DNA of 57,142 bases from Bacteroidales bacterium (lineage in GTDB: Bacteria; Bacteroidota; Bacteroidia; Bacteroidales; JAGOPY01), in NCBI GenBank assembly GCA_023229505.1, contig JALNZD010000025.1, positions 1-57,142 on the forward strand. Reading direction: 5' to 3'. Positions 1-7,140 of the stretch are shown here, one piece after another. The position numbers and the translations under genes are program-made. Within the stretch, counting starts at the first letter, position 1, and each line of letters starts with the position of its first letter. Under the pieces are notes generated by a model, which worked only from the letters and a program-made list of their open reading frames with translations, had not been told where the DNA came from and made no database searches.

Positions 1-126
1 CCTTCGGATTCCCGGTCGCCCGGGACACCCTTGCTTTCGGCTATAAGATTCCGGCCATTACGGCTCTTTTTGGACTTGGAGGCGTTTACCCCCGCACCAT
101 TGAGATTTACTACATGCCCGGCACAC
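1..126 (-). ncRNA. Group II intron 5' end (domain I), cut by window edge
   Basis: Read on the minus strand, the sequence starts with the canonical GTGTG 5' splice-site motif (126 down to 122). It then runs through a segment resembling bacterial group II intron domain I: a GGTGCGGGGGTAAACGCC-like element near 95-75, then GAAAGCAAGGGTGTCCCGGG (about 36-17) and a GGGAATCCGAAGG tail at the very edge. The ORF-less intron at 54576-55145 has the same order of elements. Both strands carry stop-free frames here (for example 31-213 plus), but neither resembles a protein I know. The rest of the intron, including any reverse transcriptase, lies left of the window. The assignment rests on recognised sequence pattern, not on folding. 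Confidence 0.72.
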
Positions 127-136
127 CTTTTGTTGA

Positions 137-270
137 TCCCCTACGGGGAATTAATTTCAAACCGTATTTCACGCTTCTACAGTACTTTATCTGCTATGCA
201 GAATTCGTCGTAGACGACTTAGTGTTGTAAAATCCAAGAAACCCCATAGACTAAAATACCTCGTAGAGGT
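137..270. repeat. Array of three small CGTAG-type hairpins
   Basis: Three perfect 5-bp stems closing a 3-nt loop lie at 137-149 (TCCCC TAC GGGGA), 205-217 (TCGTC GTA GACGA) and 258-270 (ACCTC GTA GAGGT). The stem sequences differ but the loop is always GTA or its complement TAC. This looks like a compensatory-change family of intergenic palindromes. No gene is visible between 127 and 352. The first hairpin lies 10 nt from the 5' splice site of the minus-strand intron. Confidence 0.65.
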
Positions 271-330
271 TAAGCAATCTGATGGTTGTCCAATACAAGC
301 TGAATCTTATCGAGCTCTAAGAAACCAAAT

Positions 331-360
331 TTCAATTTTCAACTTTCAATTTTCATTTCT
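331..360. repeat. Short tandem repeat, unit about TTTCAAY
   Basis: Four imperfect 7-8 nt copies of TTTCAATT/TTTCAACT abut and slightly overlap the 3' end of the DUF4342 gene. It is one of several unrelated-unit micro-repeats at gene ends in this window. Confidence 0.6.
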
Positions 361-613
361 CCTGTTCATCCTCTTTCCGCTCAACCTCGATTGTAAAATT
401 AGCGGCCAGGGCTGCAAGGGCTCCAATAGCTGCAAAGACAGGCGCTAAAATGGCTCCGATAAGTCCGATTGCAACCGGAATCTCAAGATAAGTTTCTCCC
501 TTTTCATTTTTGATAATGATCTTCCTGACATTGCCTTCGTGGATCAATTCCTTGATCTTTGCCAATAGTTCTTCTCCGGTAACTTTGAATTCCGATTTAT
601 TTTGTGTTTCCAT
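353..613 (-). CDS. DUF4342 family small protein
   Basis: This 86-residue protein matches the DUF4342 pattern. An N-terminal soluble part contains FKVTGEELLAKIKELIHEGN (about residues 8-28) and the KIIIKNEKGETYLEIPV strand pair. A hydrophobic stretch rich in Ala, Ile and Gly follows (about 47-72), with an acidic tail ending EVERKEDEQEK. The family is widespread and uncharacterised. The hydrophobic segment may be one membrane helix or a buried core. The gene is divergent from the UspA gene at 726, and the 112-bp spacer must hold both promoters. A minus-strand TAATTTTG box (646-653) is a candidate -7 element. Confidence 0.85.
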   Translation of the reverse strand: METQNKSEFKVTGEELLAKIKELIHEGNVRKIIIKNEKGETYLEIPVAIGLIGAILAPVFAAIGALAALAANFTIEVERKEDEQEK

Positions 614-687
614 GATAAATATTTTTAACCAATTTTGTTATTGATCAAAATTAAGCATTTATCGGTGGCTGGTTCCTGATTTTGATG

Positions 688-695
688 TATATTTG
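688..695 (+). promoter_or_regulatory. Candidate Bacteroidota -7 box for the uspA-like gene
   Basis: TATATTTG matches TAnnTTTG and lies 30 nt before the ATG at 726. I see no TTG -33 box at the right spacing, so this is half a promoter. Confidence 0.35.
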
Positions 696-725
696 ATCTG
701 AATCATTTCCAAATTCAATATTGAT

Positions 726-1598
726 ATGAAAAGGATACTAGTGCCTGTTGATTTTTCGCCACATACCGACATATCCTGCCAATATGCCCTGGTAATTGCA
801 AAAGCTACCGGAGCTGAAATTACCTTGTTTTATTCATTTTTCGACCAGTTGTATTTTTCTGACGGGGGATTTAATACCGGTTTTGAGTCAGGGATTATGC
901 TGACAGATGAAATTATACTCGATTTCCATCAACAAAAAGAATCGAGGCTCAAGGAAATGGCTGATGAATTAAATTCCAACCTTTCACGATCGGGGTTTTC
1001 AAAGGTCAAAGTCAATTACCAGATGGGAAGCGGCGACCCGGAAGTGCAAATCCTTCAGGCTATTCAGCAACTTGATCCCGACCTTATCATCATGGGTTCC
1101 AGTGGTATGGGTAAGAAAAGGCTGCTATCAGGATCGGTGGCGCGCCGGATCATTGATAATACAAAAATCCCTGTTATCGCTGTGCCTGGGCTGGAAGAAA
1201 CTCCTTCGATCAGCAACGTGGCTTACATGACTACCTTCGACCCGGCTGACTGTGATGCTATTCTTGAAATTGACACTGTCCTTTCGCCTTTCCACGTGAA
1301 TATTTTCTGTCTGCATTTATTGAAAGATGATGATAATGTCGAGGCAAAGCAGGAAATTAAAAATCTCACTGAAAACCATACACTTAAAAAGCTGGAAGGG
1401 AGGATATCTTTTCACATTCTTGATAATAATCGCCAACAAGAGACACTTGGGAATTTCCTTGAAGAGCATAAAATTGATCTGATCGCCTTCATCCCCCATA
1501 AACGAAACATCCTTAAAAATATATTCTATCAGGGCATTACAAAGGAAGATCTTTTTCTTACCCGCATTCCAATCATGGCTGTCAGACCAATCCAATAG
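726..1598 (+). CDS. Tandem universal stress protein (UspA family)
   Basis: The protein has 290 residues in two Usp-fold halves (about 1-155 and 160-290). The first half starts KRILVPVDFSPHTDISCQYA. It carries the ATP-binding signature G-2x-G-9x-G(S) beginning at G124 (GSSGMGKKRLLSGSVA). The second half keeps the fold pattern (ending IPIMAVRP) but has lost the glycine signature, so probably only one half binds nucleotide. Proteins of this type are cytoplasmic stress-response factors. The start is set by the ATG in GATATGAAAAGG after a -7 box at 688-695. The FAD reductase gene begins 16 bp after the stop, so the two are likely cotranscribed. Confidence 0.9.
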   Translation: MKRILVPVDFSPHTDISCQYALVIAKATGAEITLFYSFFDQLYFSDGGFNTGFESGIMLTDEIILDFHQQKESRLKEMADELNSNLSRSGFSKVKVNYQMGSGDPEVQILQAIQQLDPDLIIMGSSGMGKKRLLSGSVARRIIDNTKIPVIAVPGLEETPSISNVAYMTTFDPADCDAILEIDTVLSPFHVNIFCLHLLKDDDNVEAKQEIKNLTENHTLKKLEGRISFHILDNNRQQETLGNFLEEHKIDLIAFIPHKRNILKNIFYQGITKEDLFLTRIPIMAVRPIQ

Positions 1599-1614
1599 CA
1601 CGTAAAGTTGACAG

Positions 1615-2853
1615 ATGCCCGATCCAATCAAATCCGACATTACCATCATTGGCGCAGGACCGGCAGGTACATCAGCGGCTTTAGCGCTCGCTAAAAAGGG
1701 TATCCCCTGCCTGCTTATCGATAAATATCAATTTCCACGTGAGAAAATCTGCGGTGATGGCTTGAGTGGCAAAGTGATCAGCACCCTGAACAAGATCGAT
1801 CCTGATTATGTTTCCGGGCTCAGCCAATCAAGTTTCGCATCCAGTTCCAGGGCTGTGCGTTTCTATTCACCTGATCTGAAAATGATAGAGTTATCTTTTA
1901 AATCAGATCATTTCTTTCTCCCCACAGGTTATGTTTGCAAAAGAATTGATTTCGATCATTTTCTGCTAAAGAAGGCCCTAAGTTTTTCCACAGTTAACTC
2001 TGAAGCAGGAATCCATATTGAAAAACTAATCCGGAAAGACGGTACGATTATCCTGGAAGATACGGATGGCAGATGTATTGCAGAAACACGCATGGTCCTT
2101 CTTGCTGCAGGTGCCGACAGAAAGCTGATCCAACAACTGGATCCTTCTTACCCTGGCCAGGTTGAAGAAGGAATAGGCATAAGAGGATATTTTGATAATG
2201 TAACAGGCACCGATCAGCAAAATGCCATTGAGATACATTTTTTAAAAGAGCTTCTCCCTTGGTATTTATGGATTTTCCCCTTTCAAGACGGCTCAGCCAA
2301 TGTCGGCCTTGCATTACCCAAGCCCTTGGCCAGAAATAATCCGCGCAGCCTGAAAGAATTGCTTTTCCATCTAATTGAAAAATATCCTCACTTGCAAGTT
2401 CGGTTCGATAATGCAAAACTTAATGGCAAGATTGAGGCGAACAGGCTGCCTTTTTATACCGGCCCTTTGCGGATCGCAGGAGATAACTATTTATTGCTCG
2501 GTGATGCCGCCCGGCTGATAGATCCCTTTACAGGCGAAGGTATCGGTAATGCAATGGTCAGCGGTTACATTGCCGCAGAAATCGCTTCGGATTGCCTTGA
2601 TAAAAATAATTTCAGCTACTTGAATTCCAAAAACTACCAGCAGGTAATCTATAAAAAGCTGGGCGCCGAATTAAATTTAGGACTGAAATTACAAAGTCTC
2701 GCCCGTAAGAAACGGTTACTGAACCTTGTCATTGGCAGAGCTTCCCGTCATGAAAATACACGGGAGTTGCTTTCGGAAATGGTTTATAGCAATAAAGAGA
2801 AAAAAAAACTTAGCAAGACATTATTTTATCTTAAATTGTTACTTGGGTTATAA
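1615..2853 (+). CDS. FAD-dependent oxidoreductase, geranylgeranyl reductase family
   Basis: A 412-residue flavoprotein. The N-terminal Rossmann motif IGAGPAGTSAA (about 12-22) binds the FAD ADP moiety. It is followed by FPREKICGDGLSG, typical of the geranylgeranyl reductase/CrtI-like group. A second FAD motif, GDAARLIDPFTGEGIGNAM, starts at G296. In this family the enzymes reduce isoprenoid double bonds of lipids or quinones, or act as other flavin monooxygenases. The substrate cannot be read from the sequence. Length is normal for the family. It sits 16 bp downstream of the UspA gene and 60 bp upstream of a glycosyltransferase with its own -7 box. Confidence 0.85.
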   Translation: MPDPIKSDITIIGAGPAGTSAALALAKKGIPCLLIDKYQFPREKICGDGLSGKVISTLNKIDPDYVSGLSQSSFASSSRAVRFYSPDLKMIELSFKSDHFFLPTGYVCKRIDFDHFLLKKALSFSTVNSEAGIHIEKLIRKDGTIILEDTDGRCIAETRMVLLAAGADRKLIQQLDPSYPGQVEEGIGIRGYFDNVTGTDQQNAIEIHFLKELLPWYLWIFPFQDGSANVGLALPKPLARNNPRSLKELLFHLIEKYPHLQVRFDNAKLNGKIEANRLPFYTGPLRIAGDNYLLLGDAARLIDPFTGEGIGNAMVSGYIAAEIASDCLDKNNFSYLNSKNYQQVIYKKLGAELNLGLKLQSLARKKRLLNLVIGRASRHENTRELLSEMVYSNKEKKKLSKTLFYLKLLLGL

Positions 2854-2881
2854 TACCTGTCCATGATAGCTTCATGATTTG

Positions 2882-2889
2882 TATTTTTG
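2882..2889 (+). promoter_or_regulatory. -7 box upstream of the fused glycosyltransferase
   Basis: TATTTTTG fits TAnnTTTG. It overlaps a possible upstream TTG start at 2887, which makes the ATG at 2914 (25 nt downstream) the better start codon. No clear -33 box. Confidence 0.4.
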
Positions 2890-2913
2890 CCTTTGATATT
2901 CAACCTGAGACAG

Positions 2914-4884
2914 ATGAAACTATCCGTTGTCATTGTCAACTATAACGTTAAATACTTCCTCGAGCAATGCCTGCATTCAGTTCGCCGCGCCAGCGAAGGC
3001 CTGCAAACGGAAGTTTTCGTCGTTGACAATAACTCTGTCGACGGATCGGTCAAAATGGTCCGGGGAAGGTTCCCTGAAGTTACCCTAATCGAGAACAAGG
3101 AAAATACAGGTTACTCAAAAGCCAACAACCAGGCTATTAAAAAGTCAACCGGGGATTATGTTCTCTTGCTGAACCCCGACACTGTTGTCGAAAGTGATAC
3201 TTTTTCCAGGATCCTGTTGTTTATGGATACCCACCCGGATGCCGGCGGCCTCGGAGTAAAAATGATTGACGGAAAAGGCAATTTCCTGCCGGAATCAAAA
3301 CGCGGGCTTCCAACTCCTTCCGTGGCTTTTTACAAGATCTTCGGAATATCAAGGTTCTTCCCGAAATCCAAAGTTTTCGGTAAATACCATCTCGGTTACC
3401 TGGATAAAGACCAGATAAATCCTGTCGAGATTTTAAACGGCGCATTTATGCTGCTGAGAAAAACAGTCCTCGATAAAATTGGTCTGCTCGACGAGACTTT
3501 TTTTATGTATGGGGAAGACATCGATCTGTCATACAGGATACTTAAAGCCGGTTTTCAGAATTATTATTATCCCGAAACACGTATCATTCATTATAAAGGG
3601 GAAAGCACGAAGAAAGGAAGCATTAATTATGTCATTCTTTTCTATAATGCGATGATCATTTTTGCCAGGAAACATTTCACCTCCAAAAGAGCAAGGATGT
3701 TTTCTTTCCTGATCCACCTGGCTATTTACTTCAGGGCATTCCTGGCGATTTTCAACCGTTTCTTATCCAGGGCTTTGCTGCCTTTATTTGATGCCATCCT
3801 GATCTATGGCGGGATGTTCTTCATCATCAATTACTGGGAAGAACACGTGATTTTCCGCCAGGGGGGAGGATATCCGCCCGGATTCTTTACCATGGCGGTG
3901 CCTGGCTACGTACTTGTCTGGTTAATATCAGGCTATTTCAACGGAACTTATGATAAACCGGTAAAATTCTCCAGGATATTCAGAGGCATTTTACTTGGTA
4001 CGATCATCATCCTGGTGGCTTATGCGTTGCTGCCTGAAAACCTTAGGTTTTCCAGGGCTATTATTCTCTTAGGATCTGTCTGGGCCATTATGGTGATGTC
4101 AGCCACCAGGACCGTTTTTCATTTGGCAAAGTTCCGCAATATCCAGTTTGGACCGATGAGAAACCGGCGGTTTGTGATCATAGGTGACCGCGATGAAGCT
4201 AAAAGAGTTTGGGAACTGTTGCAAAGCTCATATGGCAACCCTGGCTTTATCGGACTGATCTCGGTCGCAGCAAGGGAGCAAAAAAATGATGGTTTTATCG
4301 GTTCATTGTCGCAAGTCAATGAAATAATCAGGGTTTACAGGATAGATGAGGTCATTTTCTGCTCCAAAAGCATGAGCCACCAGGCAATCATCGACCAGAT
4401 GTCATCTTTGCAGGACCTGAATGTTGATTTTAAAATCGCCCCGGAAGACAGCCTTTCAATCATAGGAAGCAATTCGATCAATACTGCCGGCGATCTATAC
4501 ACGGTCAATCTCAATGCTATTACGAATGTTGAAAATAAAAGGAACAAACGCCTGCTTGACCTGGCTGCCTGTATTGGTGTAATCTTAATGTTACCCTTGC
4601 TGGTATTCCTTGTAAACAAGCCATGGGGATTGATCAGGAACATTTTTCTGGTTGCGGTATCCTTATGCTCCTGGGTAGGTTATATCCGTGACGAACACTA
4701 TGATATGGAGCGGCTTCCCCATATCCGCAAAGGGATCCTGAACCCGTTAGATGCCTTTGGGAAGGATAATATATCTGAAGAGATCAAGCGAAGGCTTAAT
4801 TTTATCTACGCCCGTGATTACAGCACAAACAGCGACCTGAACATCATCGTGAAAGGTTTCAGGAACCTGGGCAGGAAAAGTTGA
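2914..4884 (+). CDS. Family 2 glycosyltransferase fused to membrane and Rossmann-like domain
   Basis: A protein of 656 residues from the chosen ATG. The GT2 domain (about 1-240) opens KLSVVIVNYNVKYFLEQCL and contains the acidic sugar-nucleotide site LLNPDTVV and the GEDIDLSYRI acceptor-side motif. Several membrane helices follow (about 265-420). A Rossmann-like region starts NRRFVIIGDRDEAKRV and continues through IDEVIFCSKSM, like the CoA-binding-type domain of WbpM/PglF and undecaprenyl-phosphate sugar transferases. A last hydrophobic helix is near 550-570. The catalytic dehydratase or transferase part of those enzymes is absent. It probably builds a surface glycan at the inner membrane. An in-frame TTG at 2887 is rejected because it overlaps the -7 box. 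Confidence 0.85.
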   Translation: MKLSVVIVNYNVKYFLEQCLHSVRRASEGLQTEVFVVDNNSVDGSVKMVRGRFPEVTLIENKENTGYSKANNQAIKKSTGDYVLLLNPDTVVESDTFSRILLFMDTHPDAGGLGVKMIDGKGNFLPESKRGLPTPSVAFYKIFGISRFFPKSKVFGKYHLGYLDKDQINPVEILNGAFMLLRKTVLDKIGLLDETFFMYGEDIDLSYRILKAGFQNYYYPETRIIHYKGESTKKGSINYVILFYNAMIIFARKHFTSKRARMFSFLIHLAIYFRAFLAIFNRFLSRALLPLFDAILIYGGMFFIINYWEEHVIFRQGGGYPPGFFTMAVPGYVLVWLISGYFNGTYDKPVKFSRIFRGILLGTIIILVAYALLPENLRFSRAIILLGSVWAIMVMSATRTVFHLAKFRNIQFGPMRNRRFVIIGDRDEAKRVWELLQSSYGNPGFIGLISVAAREQKNDGFIGSLSQVNEIIRVYRIDEVIFCSKSMSHQAIIDQMSSLQDLNVDFKIAPEDSLSIIGSNSINTAGDLYTVNLNAITNVENKRNKRLLDLAACIGVILMLPLLVFLVNKPWGLIRNIFLVAVSLCSWVGYIRDEHYDMERLPHIRKGILNPLDAFGKDNISEEIKRRLNFIYARDYSTNSDLNIIVKGFRNLGRKS

Positions 4885-4930
4885 TGAGCAGGCAAACAAT
4901 TCAGAACGATTCTTTGTTAATTTAAATGAT

Positions 4931-4938
4931 TACTTTTG
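4931..4938 (+). promoter_or_regulatory. Candidate -7 box for the E2 gene
   Basis: TACTTTTG fits TAnnTTTG, 52 nt before the ATG at 4991. A TTTG at 4913 is too close (14 nt) to be a standard -33 element. Confidence 0.35.
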
Positions 4939-4990
4939 CAGGCGCTTACCAGCAAGGCAAAAAAGCGCTCTCGAACCAAAATAAATCTTC

Positions 4991-6196
4991 ATGGCCAGAT
5001 TTGAAATAATAATGCCCAAGTTAGGCGAAAGTATCATAGAGGCAACCATTATCAAATGGTTGAAAAGCAAGGGTGACCAAGTCTCCGAAGATGACGCACT
5101 CGCTGAAATAGCCACAGATAAGATTGATTCGGAGATTCCCTCACCGGTTGAAGGGATTCTTGAAGAAGTACTATTTAAAGAAGGCGATGTCGTTCCGGTC
5201 GGAAAAGTCATTGCCATTATTGATATGGGAGGTGAAGCAACCCCGAAGGATGAAACAACAGTTGAGAAATTCTATTCCCCTTTAGTAAAAAGTATTGCGA
5301 AAAAGGAAAATATATCCATTCGGGAACTCGATGGGATTGCAGGGACTGGTAAAGATGGCAGGGTTACCAAGCAGGATATCCTTGACTACCTTCAGCATAA
5401 GCCTGACGCTGGTATTGCGGCACCGGCAGGAATAACTGCATCGAAACCGGCTCCCGTATATGAAACTCCAAAGGTTGTAATGGAAAGCGGTGATGAATTA
5501 TTTGAGATGGACCGGATGAGACGATTGATCGCCGACCACATGGTAATGTCGAAACATGTTTCCCCTCATGTGACATCATTTATCGATGTCGATGTAAGCA
5601 ACATCGTAACCTGGAGGGAAAAAACAAAAGACAGTTTCTTTGCACGTGAGAAAGAAAAACTTACTTACACACATATCTTCATTGAAGCATCAGCGCTGGC
5701 ACTCAAAGAATTTCCCAGGGTGAACGCTTCGGTGGACGGATACAACATCATACATCGCAAGAAGGTCAATATTGGCATGGCTACCGCTTTGCCAAACGGA
5801 AACCTGATTGTTCCGGTGATCAAAAATGCCGACCAGAAGAGTCTTTTCGGAATCATCAAAGATGTGAACGACTTAGCTGACAGGGCTCGAAAAAACAGCC
5901 TTATCCCGGATGAAATCCAGGGAGGCACATTCACGGTTACGAACTTTGGCACCTTCGACAGTTTAACCGGCACCCCGATCATTAACCAGCCCCAGGTAGC
6001 GATCCTTGGCATCGGCGCCATCAGAAAAAAGCCGGTTGTCATAGAAACACCGCAGGGAGACCTTATCGGCATCAGGCACATCATGATCCTTTCGCTGGCT
6101 TATGATCACCGTGTCGTCGACGGTGCACTCGGCGGCATGTTCCTGAAGAAGATGAAAGAAATATTAGAAAACTGGGACATAAACAGGAACCTGTAA
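4991..6196 (+). CDS. 2-oxoacid dehydrogenase E2 (dihydrolipoamide acyltransferase)
   Basis: A 401-residue E2 with the usual order. A single lipoyl domain (1-78) carries the lipoylated Lys44 in ATDKIDSE. A peripheral subunit-binding domain follows at about 93-135 (SPLVKSIAKKENIS...GRVTKQDIL). The acyltransferase domain (about 165-401) has the catalytic DHRVVDG, with His373 and Asp377. The family transfers an acyl group from lipoamide to CoA in pyruvate, 2-oxoglutarate or branched-chain dehydrogenase complexes. The substrate cannot be assigned here. No E1 or E3 gene is adjacent, so the rest of the complex is encoded elsewhere. The gene ends in a GTGCAAA micro-repeat that overlaps the stop codon. 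Confidence 0.93.
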   Translation: MARFEIIMPKLGESIIEATIIKWLKSKGDQVSEDDALAEIATDKIDSEIPSPVEGILEEVLFKEGDVVPVGKVIAIIDMGGEATPKDETTVEKFYSPLVKSIAKKENISIRELDGIAGTGKDGRVTKQDILDYLQHKPDAGIAAPAGITASKPAPVYETPKVVMESGDELFEMDRMRRLIADHMVMSKHVSPHVTSFIDVDVSNIVTWREKTKDSFFAREKEKLTYTHIFIEASALALKEFPRVNASVDGYNIIHRKKVNIGMATALPNGNLIVPVIKNADQKSLFGIIKDVNDLADRARKNSLIPDEIQGGTFTVTNFGTFDSLTGTPIINQPQVAILGIGAIRKKPVVIETPQGDLIGIRHIMILSLAYDHRVVDGALGGMFLKKMKEILENWDINRNL

Positions 6197-6228
6197 AGTG
6201 CAAAGTGCAAAGTGCAAAGTGCAAAGTT
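6195..6228. repeat. Tandem AAAGTGC micro-repeat
   Basis: Four exact 7-bp copies of AAAGTGC plus a partial fifth. The array starts inside the TAA stop codon of the E2 gene. Confidence 0.9.
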
Positions 6229-6239
6229 TAAGATTATTC

Positions 6240-6272
6240 AACCACTACCTACTAACCATTAACCAATAACAA
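6240..6272. repeat. AACCATT/AACCAAT-type micro-repeat
   Basis: Imperfect 7-nt units (ACTAACC, ATTAACC, AATAAC) fill the leader of the exonuclease gene. The same unit recurs at 7109-7140. Confidence 0.6.
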
Positions 6273-6285
6273 TAAATCTCCTTTC

Positions 6286-7089
6286 ATGGAACTAAGCCTA
6301 TCCCGCCCACTTGCCATTTTCGACCTCGAAACAACCGGACTCAATGTCGCGACAGACCGAATTGTCGAAATTTCTGTCGTTAAAATAATGCCTGAAGGTA
6401 AACAGGAAGTGTTTACACAGCGCCTGAACCCCGGAATACCCATTTCCAAGGAATCGACAATGATCCACGGTATTTCCGACCTTGATGTGAAAGACTGTCC
6501 GTCTTTTAGCTCAATTGCTCCGGATTTAGAGAAATTTCTTGACCAGGCTGACCTTTCAGGTTATAATGCCATCAAATTTGACATTCCTCTGCTTGTCGAG
6601 GAATTCCTGCGTGTTGGCATAGATTTTTCTTTGATGGACCGCCATATTGTTGATGTCCAGAATATTTTTCACAAGATGGAACCGCGCAATCTCAAAGCTG
6701 CCTATAAGTTCTACTGTCATAAAGACCTGGAAATGGCACATTCTGCCGAAACTGATGCAATGGCCACATACGAAGTCCTTAAAGCCCAGCTTGATATGTA
6801 CAAAGGACAGGAATACATCAACCCCGATGGTATCACAAGTCAGCCTGTGCAAAACAATGTCAAAGACTTACATGATTTTTCCTTTTATACACAAAATGTC
6901 GATCTGGTTGGTCATATCGTGTTTAATGAGAAGCAGCAGGAAATCCTTAATTTCGGCAAATATAAAGGACGACCTATCGAGGATGTCTTCCGGAAAGAGC
7001 CATCCTATTATGATTGGATGATGAAAAGCCAGTTCCCGCTGTCTACTAAGAGGGTTATACAGGCTATCTGGAAGAGGATGGGGAAATAA
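6286..7089 (+). CDS. DnaQ-family 3'-5' exonuclease
   Basis: A 267-residue protein of the DEDDh exonuclease superfamily. ExoI is FDLETTGLN (Asp13, Glu15), ExoII is SGYNAIKFDIPLL, and ExoIII is HSAETDAMAT with the catalytic His and Asp. About 175 residues form the nuclease. The C-terminal part (about 215-267) contains NFGKYKGRPIEDVF and YYDWMM, a small domain often attached to stand-alone DnaQ-like exonucleases in Bacteroidota. It is much shorter than PolC, and no polymerase gene is nearby. A proofreading subunit or a repair/RNA-processing exonuclease are the options. The ATG follows an AACCATT-like leader. Confidence 0.88.
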   Translation: MELSLSRPLAIFDLETTGLNVATDRIVEISVVKIMPEGKQEVFTQRLNPGIPISKESTMIHGISDLDVKDCPSFSSIAPDLEKFLDQADLSGYNAIKFDIPLLVEEFLRVGIDFSLMDRHIVDVQNIFHKMEPRNLKAAYKFYCHKDLEMAHSAETDAMATYEVLKAQLDMYKGQEYINPDGITSQPVQNNVKDLHDFSFYTQNVDLVGHIVFNEKQQEILNFGKYKGRPIEDVFRKEPSYYDWMMKSQFPLSTKRVIQAIWKRMGK

Positions 7090-7108
7090 TTAATAATTAA
7101 AAATTCCC

Positions 7109-7140
7109 AACCATTAACCATAACCATTAACCACTAACCA
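7109..7140. repeat. AACCATT micro-repeat abutting a start codon
   Basis: About 4.5 imperfect AACCATT/AACCACT units end directly at the ATG of the aldehyde dehydrogenase at 7141. They occupy the position where a ribosome-binding site would be. Confidence 0.75.

Noticed and set aside
31..213. 60-codon open frame at the left edge
   Set aside because: It overlaps the intron domain I on the opposite strand and runs into the hairpin array; it resembles no protein and another frame is open there too.
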